Assembly (NCBI RefSeq): GCF_021049245.1
Contig: NZ_CP088020.1
Coordinates: forward strand, 502,001 to 566,000
Origin: Radiobacillus kanasensis
Lineage (GTDB): Bacteria > Bacillota > Bacilli > Bacillales > Amphibacillaceae
DNA length: 64,000 nucleotides
Reading direction: 5' to 3'
Notes under the pieces: generated by a model
The model's input: the letters and a program-made list of their open reading frames with translations, nothing else
Told to the model about the DNA's origin: nothing
The model's database searches: none
In this document: positions 26,685 through 37,926 of the stretch, one piece after another
How positions within the stretch are numbered: position 1 is the first letter of the stretch
Layout of the letters: each line of letters begins with the position of its first letter
Made by a program: the position numbers and the translations under genes

Positions 26685-26932
26685 AAAAAGTGAAAATTTA
26701 TATCACCTTAAAAGAAGGCGTGTTAGATCCTCAAGGGAAGGCGGTACAAACGTCATTAAATACGTTAGGTTTTACAGAGGTTCAAGAAGCTCGCGTAGGA
26801 AAGTACATGGAACTGTTCGTGGAAGATAACGTGGATGTAGAAGCAAAAGTAGAGGAGATGTGCTCCAAGCTTTTGGCCAATCCAGTTATTGAAGACTATA
26901 GCTACACCATTGAGGAGGGTATTCTTCAGTGA
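26681..26932 (+). CDS. purS: Phosphoribosylformylglycinamidine synthase subunit PurS
   Basis: An 83-residue small subunit that links PurQ and PurL in the Gram-positive FGAM synthase complex. It has the alpha/beta fold pattern [19 protein letters not shown] (about 3-21) and ends in the I-E-D-Y-S region. It overlaps purC and purQ by 4 bases each, so the complex subunits are made in a coupled way. Confidence 0.95.
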   Translation: MKKVKIYITLKEGVLDPQGKAVQTSLNTLGFTEVQEARVGKYMELFVEDNVDVEAKVEEMCSKLLANPVIEDYSYTIEEGILQ

Positions 26933-27612
26933 AATTTGCAGTCATCGTTTTTCCGGGATCCAATTGTGATCGAGACATGTATTTTGCCGCAAAGGATGCG
27001 TTAGGGGAAGAAGCAGATTTAGTATGGTATCAAGATGCAGATTTAAGCTCGTATGATGCAATTCTTTTACCAGGTGGATTTTCATATGGCGACTACTTGC
27101 GTTCAGGTGCCATCGCCTCTACTTCAAATGTCGTAGCGCAACTTAAAGAGCAAGCGGCCAAAGGTACGCCAATTCTAGGAGTTTGTAATGGGTTTCAAAT
27201 TTTACTAGAGTCGGGACTTCTTCCTGGAGCTATGCTTCGCAATAAAAACTTGAAGTTCATGTGTCATCAAGAAAAGCTCATCGTGCAAAACAACAAAACC
27301 ATTTTCAGCTCTTTATATGAGGAAAAAGAAGCGATTACGATTCCAATCGCCCATGGTGAAGGAAATTATTATTGTGATGAGCGCACGTTACAAGAGTTAC
27401 AAGCAAACAATCAAATTGTCTTTACGTACGGAGATAACCCGAACGGCTCTGTCGCGGATATCGCGGGGATTATGAATCGACAAGGAAACGTGCTCGGTAT
27501 GATGCCACACCCTGAACGTGCCGTCGACAAGTGGTTAGGTAGTGAAGATGGCTTACGATTATTTCAATCCTTGTTAAACAATTGGAGGGAATCCTATGTT
27601 GCAGGCGCCTGA
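26929..27612 (+). CDS. purQ: Phosphoribosylformylglycinamidine synthase subunit PurQ (glutamine amidotransferase)
   Basis: A 227-residue class I amidotransferase that supplies ammonia to PurL. The nucleophile lies in G-V-C-N-G-F-Q (Cys about 86), and the His/Glu pair is in M-M-P-H-P-E-R (about 195). GTG start overlapping the purS stop; the end overlaps purL by 17 bases. Length is normal. Confidence 0.96.
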   Translation: MKFAVIVFPGSNCDRDMYFAAKDALGEEADLVWYQDADLSSYDAILLPGGFSYGDYLRSGAIASTSNVVAQLKEQAAKGTPILGVCNGFQILLESGLLPGAMLRNKNLKFMCHQEKLIVQNNKTIFSSLYEEKEAITIPIAHGEGNYYCDERTLQELQANNQIVFTYGDNPNGSVADIAGIMNRQGNVLGMMPHPERAVDKWLGSEDGLRLFQSLLNNWRESYVAGA

Positions 27613-29821
27613 AATCAGTCCAGAAACGATTGAAGCAGAAAAAATTTATAAAGAGATGGGTTTAACGGATTCCGAATATGAGTCTATCAAGCGAATTTTA
27701 GGGAGAAGACCTAACTTCACGGAAACAGGTATTTTTTCGGTTATGTGGTCGGAGCATTGTAGCTACAAAACTTCCAAGCCGTTGCTAAAGAAGTTCCCGA
27801 CAAAAGGACCACAGGTGTTACAAGGTCCTGGAGAAGGTGCTGGGATCGTGGATATCGGAGACGGGCAAGCGGTTGTTTTTAAAGTGGAAAGTCATAACCA
27901 CCCTTCTGCAGTAGAACCTTATCAAGGTGCAGCAACTGGTGTCGGTGGAATTATTCGTGATGTATTCTCAATGGGAGCACGTCCCGTTGCTTTACTAAAC
28001 TCCTTACGCTTTGGAAACTTAAACAACAATCGTGTGAAGTACTTATTCGAAGAAGTCGTGCACGGGATTGCTGGGTATGGCAATTGTGTTGGTGTTCCAA
28101 CAGTTGGTGGAGAAGTACAGTTTGATGATTGTTATGCAGGAAACCCACTAGTAAATGCGATGTGTGTTGGTTTAATTGATCAGAAGGATATCCAAAAAGG
28201 AATTGCTGCAGGAATTGGAAATACCGTTTTATATGCAGGATCTGCGACAGGGAGAGATGGGATTCATGGTGCGACGTTTGCATCAGAGGATCTTTCGGAA
28301 GAATCAGAAAGCAAACGAGCTTCCGTACAAGTCGGCGATCCGTTTATGGAGAAGCTGTTAATTGAAGCTTGTCTAGAAGTGATTCATTCCGATGCCTTAG
28401 TTGGAATGCAAGACATGGGTGCGGCTGGTCTTACTTCATCGGCAAGTGAAATGGCTAGTAAAGCAGGAACGGGAATGGAAATGAATCTAGATCTCGTTCC
28501 ACAACGCGAGCTAAACATGACTCCCTATGAGTTAATGCTGTCTGAATCTCAAGAACGGATGCTTCTTGTTGTGAAACAAGGAAGAGAACAAGAAATCATG
28601 AATGTTTTTAAAAAATACGGATTGGAAGCAGTCGCGGTTGGACGCGTAACCGACGATAAACAATTCCGCTTGCTTCACAAAGGTGAAGTAGTAACAGACA
28701 TTCCGGTTGATTCTCTAGCGGAGGATGCTCCGGTTTATCATAAACCATCCGCGATTCCAGTTTATTTTACTGAATTTCAAGCAATGCCTGCATATAAGCC
28801 AGTTGTTGAAACGTACAGTGAAACACTGATCGCTCTATTACAACAACCAACGATTGCGAGTAAAGAGTGGGTCTATGATCAATACGATTCCATGGTTCAA
28901 GCAAATACAGTCGTGACTCCAGGCTCGGATGCAGCAGTAGTTCGGGTACGTGGAACGAACAAAGCGTTAGCGATGACGACTGACTGTAATTCTCGTTATA
29001 TCTATTTAGATCCAGAAACAGGCGGAAAAATTGCGGTAGCAGAAGCGGCTCGCAATATCATTTGTTCTGGTGCGAAGCCACTTGCTTTAACGGACGGATT
29101 AAATTTTGGTAATCCAGACAAACCAGAAAACTTTTGGCAAATGGAAAAAAGCGTAGAAGGGATGAGTGCCGCTTGCTTGAAGCTAGATACACCAGTTATA
29201 AGCGGAAACGTATCTCTTTACAATGAATCTAATAATCAAGCAATCTTCCCAACTCCGGTAGTTGGAATGGTTGGATTAGTAGAGGATTTAGAACACATCA
29301 CGAAATCCTCTTTTGAAAAAGAAGGAGATCTTCTTTACGTCATTGGTGAAGCAAAACCTGAGTTTGGAGGAAGTGAACTTCAAAACGTTTTAGAAGGAAA
29401 CTATTTTGGGAAAGCACCAGCAATTGATTTGGATGTTGAAGCGAAACGCCAAGCCCAATTGTTAAAGGCGATTCGTTCTGGGCTCATCGCATCTGCTCAT
29501 GACTTAGCAGAGGGCGGGCTTTCTGTAGCATTAGCTGAATCTTTATTCGAAAAAGAGCTTGGCTGCGATGTGTCTTTAGCTGGGGATGCGACGGTTCAAA
29601 TGTTTAGTGAAACACAGTCTCGTTTTCTCGTATCTGTAGCACCTGAAGCGCAAGACGGATTTGAGAGATTAGTAGAGGATGCTAGTCTAATAGGAAAAGT
29701 TACGGGGAATGGGATGTACAAATTGGCAGTGGACGGAACGGTTTTGGTAGAGGAAGCAACGACTAACCTGAAAGCAGTTTGGAAAGGGGCTATACCATGC
29801 TTGCTGAAATCAAAGGCTTAA
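27596..29821 (+). CDS. purL: Phosphoribosylformylglycinamidine synthase subunit PurL
   Basis: A 741-residue small-type PurL (the large single-chain form is about 1300 residues). It turns FGAR into FGAM with ATP and ammonia from PurQ. Motifs: M-W-S-E-H-C-S-Y-K (about 44-52), [10 protein letters not shown] (about 96) and G-A-T-G-V-G-G (about 110). The stop lies 24 bases inside the start region of purF. RBS GGAGGG precedes the ATG. Confidence 0.96.
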   Translation: MLQAPEISPETIEAEKIYKEMGLTDSEYESIKRILGRRPNFTETGIFSVMWSEHCSYKTSKPLLKKFPTKGPQVLQGPGEGAGIVDIGDGQAVVFKVESHNHPSAVEPYQGAATGVGGIIRDVFSMGARPVALLNSLRFGNLNNNRVKYLFEEVVHGIAGYGNCVGVPTVGGEVQFDDCYAGNPLVNAMCVGLIDQKDIQKGIAAGIGNTVLYAGSATGRDGIHGATFASEDLSEESESKRASVQVGDPFMEKLLIEACLEVIHSDALVGMQDMGAAGLTSSASEMASKAGTGMEMNLDLVPQRELNMTPYELMLSESQERMLLVVKQGREQEIMNVFKKYGLEAVAVGRVTDDKQFRLLHKGEVVTDIPVDSLAEDAPVYHKPSAIPVYFTEFQAMPAYKPVVETYSETLIALLQQPTIASKEWVYDQYDSMVQANTVVTPGSDAAVVRVRGTNKALAMTTDCNSRYIYLDPETGGKIAVAEAARNIICSGAKPLALTDGLNFGNPDKPENFWQMEKSVEGMSAACLKLDTPVISGNVSLYNESNNQAIFPTPVVGMVGLVEDLEHITKSSFEKEGDLLYVIGEAKPEFGGSELQNVLEGNYFGKAPAIDLDVEAKRQAQLLKAIRSGLIASAHDLAEGGLSVALAESLFEKELGCDVSLAGDATVQMFSETQSRFLVSVAPEAQDGFERLVEDASLIGKVTGNGMYKLAVDGTVLVEEATTNLKAVWKGAIPCLLKSKA

Positions 29822-31206
29822 ATGAGGAATGTGGCGTATTTGCAATCTGGGGACATGAGAAGGCAGCTGAGGTTGCCTATTACGGATTACACGCCCTACA
29901 GCACAGAGGCCAAGAAGGAGCAGGAATCGTTTCTAGTGACGGAGAACAGCTGAATGTTCATAAAGGAATCGGACTGATTAATGAAGTATTTAATCAGTCA
30001 GAGTTTTCTAGATTACAAGGAACGGCCGCAGTAGGTCACGTTCGCTATGCAACACAAGGTGGCGCAAGCTATGAAAACGTACAGCCACTTGTTTTCCATT
30101 CTCAAAAAGGGAGTATGGCACTAGCGCATAATGGGAATCTAGTCAATGCCCATGCATTAAAGCACCAATTGGAAGCACAAGGAAGCATTCTTCAAACGAC
30201 TTCAGATACCGAGGTGTTAGCACATCTTATCAAAAGAAGCGGACATCTCGATATGGATGAGGCCATTTCTCAAGCTTTAAGCATGATTAAAGGTGCCTAT
30301 GCTTTTGCGATTTTAACCGAGGATCAGCTTTATGTGGCACAGGATCCGCGCGGTTTGCGTCCATTGTCGATCGGAATGCTAGGAGGCGCTTATGTCGTTT
30401 CTTCTGAAACGTGTGCATTCGATGTCATTGGGGCTAGCTATATTCGTGAAGTTCAGCCAGGAGAGCTTTTAATTATTAATGAAAAGGGCATGACATCGAA
30501 GCAATTCACTTCTCCGATGCAAAGAACCCTGTGCTCGATGGAATACGTCTATTTTTCCCGACCGGATAGTGATTTGAATGGATTGAATGTTCATGCATCT
30601 CGTAAGAAAATGGGGAAAGAGCTTGCGAAAGAAGCGCCGGTGGAAGCGGATGTCGTGACAGGAGTTCCGGATTCTAGTATTTCAGCTGCCATTGGATTTT
30701 CCGAAGCGACCGGTATTCCTTACGAGTTAGGTTTAATTAAAAATCGTTACGTTGGACGAACGTTTATCCAACCTTCTCAAGAATTACGAGAACAAGGGGT
30801 AAAGATGAAGCTATCGGCTGTTCGTGGAATCGTCGAAGGGAAACGGGTCGTGATGGTCGATGATTCGATTGTACGGGGAACAACGAGTAAACGAATCGTA
30901 AAGCTGTTGAAAGAAGCGGGTGCAAAAGAAGTCCATGTCCGGATTGCTTCCCCGCCAATTGAAAATCCGTGTTACTACGGCATCGATACCTCAACGAAAG
31001 GTGAGCTCATTGCAGCAAACTATTCGGTAGAAGAAATTCGTGAGCTAATTGAAGCGGATAGCTTAGCTTACTTAACAACGGAAGGTTTGAAACATTCGAT
31101 TGTGGAAAAAGATTCGATGGAACACGGCATTTGTAATGCATGCTTTACAGGTAACTATCCGACAGAAATATATCCAGATACGATATTACCGGCAGATAAA
31201 GTATAA
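29797..31206 (+). CDS. purF: Amidophosphoribosyltransferase
   Basis: A 469-residue enzyme of the first committed purine step (PRPP to phosphoribosylamine). I chose ATG 29797 because [11 protein letters not shown] directly before the catalytic cysteine is the known 11-residue propeptide of the Bacillus enzyme; GGAAAGGGG lies 7 bases upstream. The PRPP loop is [13 protein letters not shown] (about 349). Cysteines for the 4Fe-4S cluster are in the C-terminal half (for example I-C-N-A-C near residue 446). Its start overlaps purL by 25 bases. Confidence 0.96.
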   Translation: MLAEIKGLNEECGVFAIWGHEKAAEVAYYGLHALQHRGQEGAGIVSSDGEQLNVHKGIGLINEVFNQSEFSRLQGTAAVGHVRYATQGGASYENVQPLVFHSQKGSMALAHNGNLVNAHALKHQLEAQGSILQTTSDTEVLAHLIKRSGHLDMDEAISQALSMIKGAYAFAILTEDQLYVAQDPRGLRPLSIGMLGGAYVVSSETCAFDVIGASYIREVQPGELLIINEKGMTSKQFTSPMQRTLCSMEYVYFSRPDSDLNGLNVHASRKKMGKELAKEAPVEADVVTGVPDSSISAAIGFSEATGIPYELGLIKNRYVGRTFIQPSQELREQGVKMKLSAVRGIVEGKRVVMVDDSIVRGTTSKRIVKLLKEAGAKEVHVRIASPPIENPCYYGIDTSTKGELIAANYSVEEIRELIEADSLAYLTTEGLKHSIVEKDSMEHGICNACFTGNYPTEIYPDTILPADKV

Positions 31207-31245
31207 CCTGGCGGAGATGATTCATCTCCGTTCTTCCATAATAGG
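31207..31245 (+). other. Hairpin between purF and purM
   Basis: CGGAGATG-ATT-CATCTCCG (31212-31230) is a perfect 8-bp stem with a 3-base loop, followed by TTCTTCC. It could weakly attenuate transcription or stabilise the upstream mRNA within the pur operon. Confidence 0.55.
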
Positions 31246-31271
31246 GTCAAAAGAGGTAAAGGAGCGAAAAC

Positions 31272-32297
31272 ATGACTAATGCATACCAACAAGCTGGTGT
31301 GAACGTAGAGGCTGGTTACCGAGCAGTCGATTTAATGAAAAAACATATTCAGAAGACGAACCGTTCAGAAGTTATTGGGGGAGTTGGAGCATTCGCTGGA
31401 CTGTTTGATTTAAGTAATTTGACGAAGTACGACCAGCCTGTTTTAGTTTCAGGAACGGACGGAGTTGGTACGAAGCTCAAGTTAGCCTTTGAAATGGATA
31501 AACATGACACAGTTGGGATAGATCTTGTTGCGATGTGTGTAAACGATATTGTCGCGCAAGGTGCAGATCCTCTCTTTTTCCTCGATTACATTGCTTGCGG
31601 AAAAAACGAACCAGAAAAGATTGAACAAATCGTAAAAGGAATTGCGGACGGTTGCGTAGAGGCTGGAAGTGCCTTAATTGGTGGTGAAACTGCTGAAATG
31701 CCTGGCATGTACCAAGAGGGAGAATACGATTTAGCTGGTTTTGTTGTCGGCATTGCGAACAAACCAAACATTATTACTGGTGAGAAGGTTCAAGCTGGTG
31801 ATACAATCATTGGACTTCCTTCAAGCGGCGTTCACTCGAATGGTTTTTCTCTTGTAAGAAAAATGATTGCCGATTATCAACTGAATCTTTCCGATCATAT
31901 TGAAACATTTGGGAAAACGCTTGGTGAAGAATTATTAACGCCAACCCGAATCTATGTAGAAGCGATTGCTGCTCTTAAAAGAGAAGTCGAGATCAAGGGG
32001 ATTTCCCACGTTACAGGTGGAGGGTTTTATGAAAATATTCCACGTGCACTACCAGCCCATTTAGGTGCGCATATCCATCAAGGTAGCTGGGAAGTTCCAG
32101 CTATCTATCCTTTCCTTCAGGAGAAGAGCTCCATCTCTACGGAAGAACTTTTCGGAGTTTTTAATATGGGAGTTGGAATGGCTGTCATTGTCGATAAAGA
32201 TGTAGCCGAACAAGCTCTTCAAATCCTTTCTGAAAAGGGAGAAAATGCTGCTATTATTGGTGAAGTAGTAGAAGGCAGTGGAGTGGTATTGAGCTAA
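31272..32297 (+). CDS. purM: Phosphoribosylformylglycinamidine cyclo-ligase (AIR synthase)
   Basis: A 341-residue enzyme that closes the imidazole ring of FGAM. Motifs: [10 protein letters not shown] (about 60-69), [11 protein letters not shown] (about 137-147) and H-V-T-G-G-G-F (about 245). RBS AAAGGAG. It shares one base with purN (TAATG). Confidence 0.97.
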   Translation: MTNAYQQAGVNVEAGYRAVDLMKKHIQKTNRSEVIGGVGAFAGLFDLSNLTKYDQPVLVSGTDGVGTKLKLAFEMDKHDTVGIDLVAMCVNDIVAQGADPLFFLDYIACGKNEPEKIEQIVKGIADGCVEAGSALIGGETAEMPGMYQEGEYDLAGFVVGIANKPNIITGEKVQAGDTIIGLPSSGVHSNGFSLVRKMIADYQLNLSDHIETFGKTLGEELLTPTRIYVEAIAALKREVEIKGISHVTGGGFYENIPRALPAHLGAHIHQGSWEVPAIYPFLQEKSSISTEELFGVFNMGVGMAVIVDKDVAEQALQILSEKGENAAIIGEVVEGSGVVLS

Positions 32298-32902
32298 TGA
32301 AAAAGACAAAAATAGCTGTGTTTGCTTCTGGAACGGGAAGCAACTTTGACACAATTGTAAGAGAAAGGAAAGCAGGTCATCTAAACGTGGAGGTTTGTTT
32401 ACTCGTTTGTGATAAACCGGAAGCATTGGTTGTAGAGAAAGCAAGCCAGTACGGGATCCCTACTTTCGCTTTTGAAGCAAAAAGTTATGAGAATAAGGAA
32501 GGCTTTGAGAGAGAAATAGAGAAGCAATTGAAAAAGCTTGAGGTGGAGTGGGTTATATTAGCAGGATATATGCGATTAATTGGTCCGACACTCCTTCAGG
32601 CATATCCAAACCGAATGATTAATATCCATCCATCTTTGCTACCGGCATTTCCTGGAAAGGATGCGATTGGTCAAGCGTTTGATGCAGGAGTGAAAGTGAC
32701 GGGCGTAACGGTCCATTTTGTGGATGAAGGAATGGATACGGGGCAGATTATCGATCAAGAGGCATTAAGAATATTAGATAGCGATGACCGAGACTCTTTA
32801 CAAAAAAGGGTACAGGAAGTGGAGCATCGCTTGTTTCCGGCCACCATTCAAAAACTGATTAGTGAGAGAGGTAACCAAAATGAAAAAAAGAGCACTCATT
32901 AG
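32297..32902 (+). CDS. purN: Phosphoribosylglycinamide formyltransferase
   Basis: A 201-residue folate-dependent GART. The phosphate loop F-A-S-G-T-G-S-N-F (about 9-17) and the catalytic segment [13 protein letters not shown] (about 104-116, with the conserved Asn and His) are present, with D-T-G-Q-I-I downstream. The start overlaps the purM stop, and the end overlaps purH by 23 bases. Confidence 0.96.
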   Translation: MKKTKIAVFASGTGSNFDTIVRERKAGHLNVEVCLLVCDKPEALVVEKASQYGIPTFAFEAKSYENKEGFEREIEKQLKKLEVEWVILAGYMRLIGPTLLQAYPNRMINIHPSLLPAFPGKDAIGQAFDAGVKVTGVTVHFVDEGMDTGQIIDQEALRILDSDDRDSLQKRVQEVEHRLFPATIQKLISERGNQNEKKSTH

Positions 32903-34412
32903 TGTTTCCGATAAAACGAACATTGTGGAGTTTGCAAAAGGATTAAACGAAGTTGGCTACGAGGTCATTTCAACAGGTGGTACGTTAAAACAGCTTCAAG
33001 ATGCAGGAGTAGAAGCGGTTGCTGTTTCGGACGTAACCGGGTTTGATGAAATTTTAAACGGTAGAGTAAAGACGTTGCATCCGATTATCCATGCGGGTTT
33101 ATTAGCTAGAAGAGATAATCCGGATCACGTGAAGCAATTGGAAGAGCGAAACATTACACCAATCGATGTAGTCGTTGTAAATCTTTATCCATTTAAAAAT
33201 ACGATTGCAAAACCTGATGTAACACAAGAGGATGCGATTGAAAATATCGATATCGGTGGACCAACCATGCTTCGTTCCGCCGCGAAGAATTTTCAAGATG
33301 TAGCGGTTGTCGTGGATCCAGCAGATTATGAGGAAGTATTAGCAAAATTAAAAGAAGGCAGCCTGTCTGCTGAATACAAAAAAGGGCTATCTGCGAAAGT
33401 GTTCCGTCATACAGCGAACTATGATGCGATGATTGCAGCTTACTTCGCTGAAATTACGGAAGAAAAGTACCCGGAAACATACAGTCTTACATATGAAAAA
33501 GCTCAATCACTACGTTACGGAGAAAACCCTCATCAACAAGCAGCTTTCTATAAAGAAGCCAATGTAACTGGAGCTTCTATCGCGAATGCGAAGCAATTAC
33601 ATGGAAAAGAATTGTCGTACAACAATATTCAAGACGCCAATGCCGCATTAGAAATGGTTATGGAGTATGATCAACCAGCTTCTGTCGCGGTGAAGCATAT
33701 GAATCCATGTGGAGTAGGGATTGGCGAAACGATTGCAGCTGCATTTGAAAAGTCTTTTAAAGCAGATCCTGTTTCCATATTTGGTGGAATCGTAGCATTA
33801 AACCGACCTGTCGATAAAGAAACAGCAGAGCAATTGAAGGATATTTTCTTGGAGATAGTAATTGCTCCATCTTTTACAGAGGAAGCTTTGGCCATCTTGA
33901 CGGTGAAGAAAAATATTCGTTTGCTAGAAACCCCAGTAGATACGAAATCAAAACCAAAGCAAAAAGTAGTAAGCGTAGTTGGTGGATTACTTATCCAGGA
34001 TGCCGATTTCGGTACGATCTCAGAATCAGACTTAACGTTCCCAACCGACCGCAAACCAACTGAGCAAGAACTAAAAGAGCTATTGTTTTCTTGGAAAGTC
34101 GTGAAGCACGTGAAATCGAACGCGATTGTCGTAGCAAAAGCAGATCAAACCCTAGGAGTAGGTGCGGGTCAAATGAACCGTGTTGGAGCAGCTCGTATTG
34201 CTTTAGAGCAAGCAGGCGAAAAAGCACAAAGTGCGGTGCTAGCTTCTGATGCTTTCTTCCCGATGCCAGATACAGTAGAGGAAGCGGCAAATGCTGGAAT
34301 TAAAGCCATCATTCAGCCGGGTGGATCGAAGCGAGATGAAGATTCTATCAAAGCTTGTAATGAACATGGAATTGCCATGGTGTTTACAGGTATGCGTCAC
34401 TTTAAGCATTAA
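32880..34412 (+). CDS. purH: AICAR formyltransferase / IMP cyclohydrolase
   Basis: A 510-residue bifunctional enzyme of the last two IMP steps. The N-terminal cyclohydrolase begins [10 protein letters not shown] and has N-G-R-V-K-T-L-H-P (about 62). The formyltransferase part has K-H-M-N-P-C-G (about 264, the K-H pair) and ends [11 protein letters not shown], as usual. I chose ATG 32880 over 32862 because AGAGAGGT fits it and the N-terminus M-K-K-R-A-L-I is the family start. Confidence 0.96.
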   Translation: MKKRALISVSDKTNIVEFAKGLNEVGYEVISTGGTLKQLQDAGVEAVAVSDVTGFDEILNGRVKTLHPIIHAGLLARRDNPDHVKQLEERNITPIDVVVVNLYPFKNTIAKPDVTQEDAIENIDIGGPTMLRSAAKNFQDVAVVVDPADYEEVLAKLKEGSLSAEYKKGLSAKVFRHTANYDAMIAAYFAEITEEKYPETYSLTYEKAQSLRYGENPHQQAAFYKEANVTGASIANAKQLHGKELSYNNIQDANAALEMVMEYDQPASVAVKHMNPCGVGIGETIAAAFEKSFKADPVSIFGGIVALNRPVDKETAEQLKDIFLEIVIAPSFTEEALAILTVKKNIRLLETPVDTKSKPKQKVVSVVGGLLIQDADFGTISESDLTFPTDRKPTEQELKELLFSWKVVKHVKSNAIVVAKADQTLGVGAGQMNRVGAARIALEQAGEKAQSAVLASDAFFPMPDTVEEAANAGIKAIIQPGGSKRDEDSIKACNEHGIAMVFTGMRHFKH

Positions 34413-34453
34413 AAGGAAAAGCACGTGAAATCCAGCGAATGGGGTGGAAAAGT

Positions 34454-35707
34454 GTGAAGGTACTAGTAATTGGTAGCGGGGGCCGCGAGCATAGCTTGGT
34501 TCAGAAGCTAAACGGAAGTAAGCGTGTGAAAAAGGTATTCGCAGCTCCTGGTAACGGTGGTATGGAGAATGAGGCGACGTGTGTGCCGATTAAAGAGACA
34601 GAGATTGGGGATTTAGTTCGCTTCGCAAAAGAAGAACAAATTACGTGGACAATCGTGGGACCAGAAGTACCTCTTCTTGCAGGTATCGTCAATGCTTTTC
34701 AAGAGGCAGGGCTAAAGGTATTTGGTCCAACACAAGAAGCGGCTCTTATTGAAGGTAGTAAAGATTTTGCTAAAGCATTTATGAAAAAATATTCGATTCC
34801 TACAGCCGATTATCAAACGTTTACGAAGGTAGAAGAGGCGAAAGCCTATATCCGTGAAAAAGGTGCCCCAATCGTGATTAAGGCGGATGGATTGGCAGCG
34901 GGTAAGGGAGTCATTGTTGCTTTACAAGAAGAAGAAGCCTTACGTGCAGTTGAGAATATGTTGGTCGACAATCAATTTGGGGATGCGGGAAGTAAAGTGG
35001 TGGTTGAGGAATTTTTAGACGGAAAAGAATTTTCCTTAATGGCATTTGTGAATGGGGAACATGTTTATCCACTTACTCCAGCTCGAGATCACAAGCGAGC
35101 GTTTGATGGAGATAAAGGACCGAACACTGGTGGGATGGGGGCATTTGCTCCTATTCCGGATTTAGATCCTTCCCAAGTTCAACTTGCTATTGAGAGAATC
35201 CTGAAACCAGCTGCAAAAGGACTTGTTCAGGAAGGGCGTAGCTTCACAGGCATTCTATATGCAGGTCTAATTGAGACGGCAGAAGGTCCTAAAGTAATTG
35301 AGTTCAATGCAAGGTTAGGAGATCCGGAGACACAGGTTGTCCTCCCACTGCTAGAAAACGACATCATTCAAGTTGTCGAGGATGTTACAGCAAAAAAAGA
35401 TCCGAAGTTAACCTGGACTGAAGGCTTTTGCCTTGGCACAGTAGTAGCCGCGCAAGGTTATCCAGGAGCTTACGAGAAAGGAAAGCCTATTCCAAAGTTA
35501 GACACGGTGGATACGAACTGCTTTGTGGTTCATGCAGGAACCACAAAAGATGGGGAACAGCTCGTTTCAAACGGTGGAAGAGTGTTACTAATTGGATCTG
35601 TCGCAGCATCTCTCGAGGAATCGCAACGAGACAATCAGCGTCTTTTACAATGTTTTGGCACTAGTAAAGACTTTTTCTATCGTACGGACATCGGATTTCC
35701 AAAATAA
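34454..35707 (+). CDS. purD: Phosphoribosylamine-glycine ligase (GAR synthetase)
   Basis: A 417-residue ATP-grasp enzyme, last gene of the operon. N-terminus V-L-V-I-G-S-G-G-R-E-H (phosphate site), ATP-grasp motif K-A-D-G-L-A-A-G-K-G-V (about 143), and E-F-N-A-R-L-G-D-P-E-T-Q (about 282). I chose GTG 34454 (GGGGTGG 6 bases upstream) over the frame start at 34439. A strong terminator follows. Confidence 0.96.
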   Translation: MKVLVIGSGGREHSLVQKLNGSKRVKKVFAAPGNGGMENEATCVPIKETEIGDLVRFAKEEQITWTIVGPEVPLLAGIVNAFQEAGLKVFGPTQEAALIEGSKDFAKAFMKKYSIPTADYQTFTKVEEAKAYIREKGAPIVIKADGLAAGKGVIVALQEEEALRAVENMLVDNQFGDAGSKVVVEEFLDGKEFSLMAFVNGEHVYPLTPARDHKRAFDGDKGPNTGGMGAFAPIPDLDPSQVQLAIERILKPAAKGLVQEGRSFTGILYAGLIETAEGPKVIEFNARLGDPETQVVLPLLENDIIQVVEDVTAKKDPKLTWTEGFCLGTVVAAQGYPGAYEKGKPIPKLDTVDTNCFVVHAGTTKDGEQLVSNGGRVLLIGSVAASLEESQRDNQRLLQCFGTSKDFFYRTDIGFPK

Positions 35708-35714
35708 TAATTCG

Positions 35715-35755
35715 AAAAGCAAGGCTTTCCAACTGAATGGGGAAGCCTTGCTTTG
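35715..35755. terminator. Bidirectional terminator between purD and the DUF2892 gene
   Basis: A long stem, AAAGCAAGGCTTTCC with GGGGAAGCCTTGCTTT, and an 8-base loop. A-rich and T-rich flanks allow function on both strands, which fits the convergent genes. Confidence 0.85.
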
Positions 35756-35757
35756 TT

Positions 35758-36003
35758 CTATTCTGCTTGTTGCTTTTTTTGCATGTTTTTAGATTCCAGC
35801 GTACGATTGATACAATCAATCATTGGGCAGTAACGGGAAATTCCTTCTGCAATTTTCATGGCAGCTAAACCAGCCATTGCAATGGAACCTTCCTTATTCG
35901 GATTCTTAATCATTCTTGCCGTTGCATAACTTAACATAGTGAATCCACAAGTAAGACGGATATATGCATCAACATTCCCAACATTTTGTTGCAAAATTGT
36001 CAC
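35758..36003 (-). CDS. Small DUF2892-like membrane protein
   Basis: An 81-residue protein. The pattern N-V-G-x-x-D-A-Y-I-R-L-x-x-G (about 8-20) and two short hydrophobic helices (about 19-30 and 42-55) match the DUF2892/YgaP transmembrane module. A cysteine pair, C-P-M-I-D-C, lies near residue 60. GTG start with AAAGG about 5 bases upstream. Convergent with purD and divergent to yerA. Function unknown. Confidence 0.75.
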   Translation of the reverse strand: MTILQQNVGNVDAYIRLTCGFTMLSYATARMIKNPNKEGSIAMAGLAAMKIAEGISRYCPMIDCINRTLESKNMQKKQQAE

Positions 36004-36084
36004 AACACCTTTCTATTTTAGTAGTGCGTAATCCAAGCTGACTGTGGTACGATAGTAAAAAAAGGGAGAGAAGGAGATCAAGAT

Positions 36085-37824
36085 ATGAATGAGCACCTTT
36101 ATAGATGGCGAAATCGTGAACTTCGAGAACACGTATCTGTGATCGATGGCAATCTCGCCCCATCCATTTTAATAAAAAATATTACCTATCTAAATGTGTT
36201 TCTCAAACAGTGGATAAAAGCACACATTTGGGTGTATCAGGACCGAATTGTTTATGTGGGAGATAAGCTTCCAACGAACGTCGATGAAACGGAAATTATA
36301 GATGCGAATGGGAAATACGCAGTTCCAGGATATGTGGAACCACATGCACATCCCTTTCAGTTATATAATCCCCATCAGCTAGCCAAGTATGCATCACAAA
36401 CCGGAACCACGGTGTTGATTAATGACAACCTAATGTGGTTATTTTTATTAAAAGAAAAGGAAGCGTTTTCATTATTAGATGAGTTTACGCAGCTACCAGT
36501 TTCGATGTATTGGTGGTCTAGGTATGATTGTCAAAGCATCATTCAAGAAGAGCACGATATGTTTGGAGATGAAAAGGTATTAAGATGGATCAATCATCCA
36601 GCTGTTATGCAAGGTGGCGAATTGACGGCATGGCCCCAAGTCATGAAGGATGATGACCATATTTTATACTGGATGCAGGAAACTAAACGGCTAAGAAAAC
36701 CGATAGAAGGACATTTCCCTGGCGCTTCCGAATCTACATTAGTTAAAATGCTCCTGTTAGGAGCCAGTGCAGATCACGAATCGATTACAGGACAAGAAGC
36801 GTATGACCGAATTCGATTAGGGTATCAAGTGGGACTTCGCCATTCCTCTATCCGTCCAGATTTACCAAAGCTTTTAGATGAATTACAGGAATTAGGTGTG
36901 CGTAACTTTGACATGCTAACGTTGACGACAGACGGATCCACTCCATCGTTTTATAAAGATGGAATGATCAACGAGTTAATCAGGATTGCGATAGAAAAAG
37001 GGATTCCCTTAGAGGAAGCGTACCGAATGGCTACGTATAATGCAGCTAAGCATTTTCATATGGATGATCGCTTTGGCAGTATCGCGCCAGGTCGTGTAGC
37101 CCATATCAACATTTTGGAGCAGCCAGACAACCCAACACCTACATCCGTTCTTGCGAAAGGGCAATGGATCCGAAAAAACGGACAGCAAGTTTCCGTTGAG
37201 GATTCTGTTCAACTAGATTCCTTCTTCAAGAAGCTGGATTTAGATTGGGATTTGTGCGAAGACGATATGCAATTTTCTTTGCCAATCGGAATGAAAATGA
37301 CCAATGATGTCATCATGAAACCTTACCCTATTAATATTGATCCAACCGTAGAAAAGATCCCATCGAACTTTGACGAGGCTTTCCTTATGCTTGTCGATCG
37401 GCAAGGAAGATGGAGAATTAATACACTGATTGATGGTTTTACGAGTAAGCTTGGAGGAATGGTTACGTCTTATTCGACAACCGGAGATATCGCTTGCATA
37501 GGAAAGAGCAAAAAGGATATCCAACTAGCCTTTGACAGGATGAAGGAAATGGGTGGAGGTATCGTCTTAGTAGACGAAGGTGAGGTTCTATTTGAATTAA
37601 GTCTTCCACTCGCAGGTATTATGTACGATGGAGATATGGAAGAGTTGATAGAGAAAGAGTTACACTTGAAAAAACTGTTAAAAGACTTCGGATATAAGTT
37701 CCATGATCCAGTCTTTACGTTGTTGTTTCTATCCTCGACTCACTTGCCATATATTCGGATTACACCGAAGGGAATTGTCGATGTAAAGAAGAAAGAGGTT
37801 CTATTTCCCTCTATTATGAGGTAA
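36085..37824 (+). CDS. yerA: Adenine deaminase-like amidohydrolase (YerA)
   Basis: A 579-residue member of the AdeC family. The metal-binding motif P-G-Y-V-E-P-H-A-H-P (about 86-95), a carboxylate/His region G-H-F-P-G-A (about 210) and D-H-E-S (about 230) are present. The C-terminal domain (about 430-579) ends in P-Y-I-R-I-T, as in adenine deaminases. It would convert adenine to hypoxanthine for salvage, which fits the purine setting. B. subtilis yerA occupies the same place, but deaminase activity of YerA itself is not firmly shown. RBS GAAGGAG. Confidence 0.88.
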   Translation: MNEHLYRWRNRELREHVSVIDGNLAPSILIKNITYLNVFLKQWIKAHIWVYQDRIVYVGDKLPTNVDETEIIDANGKYAVPGYVEPHAHPFQLYNPHQLAKYASQTGTTVLINDNLMWLFLLKEKEAFSLLDEFTQLPVSMYWWSRYDCQSIIQEEHDMFGDEKVLRWINHPAVMQGGELTAWPQVMKDDDHILYWMQETKRLRKPIEGHFPGASESTLVKMLLLGASADHESITGQEAYDRIRLGYQVGLRHSSIRPDLPKLLDELQELGVRNFDMLTLTTDGSTPSFYKDGMINELIRIAIEKGIPLEEAYRMATYNAAKHFHMDDRFGSIAPGRVAHINILEQPDNPTPTSVLAKGQWIRKNGQQVSVEDSVQLDSFFKKLDLDWDLCEDDMQFSLPIGMKMTNDVIMKPYPINIDPTVEKIPSNFDEAFLMLVDRQGRWRINTLIDGFTSKLGGMVTSYSTTGDIACIGKSKKDIQLAFDRMKEMGGGIVLVDEGEVLFELSLPLAGIMYDGDMEELIEKELHLKKLLKDFGYKFHDPVFTLLFLSSTHLPYIRITPKGIVDVKKKEVLFPSIMR

Positions 37825-37842
37825 AATTAATAGAATGAGGTC

Positions 37843-37888
37843 ACAAAGAAAAGAATGGAGTTTCCGTGACTCCTTCTTTTTTCTTTGT
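37843..37888 (+). terminator. Terminator of yerA
   Basis: A long imperfect stem, 37843-37861 with 37869-37888, a 7-base loop, and T-rich 3' arm. Confidence 0.8.
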
Positions 37889-37926
37889 ATATAACTTTTT
37901 AACTAATCTAAAAGGTGTGATAAGGC

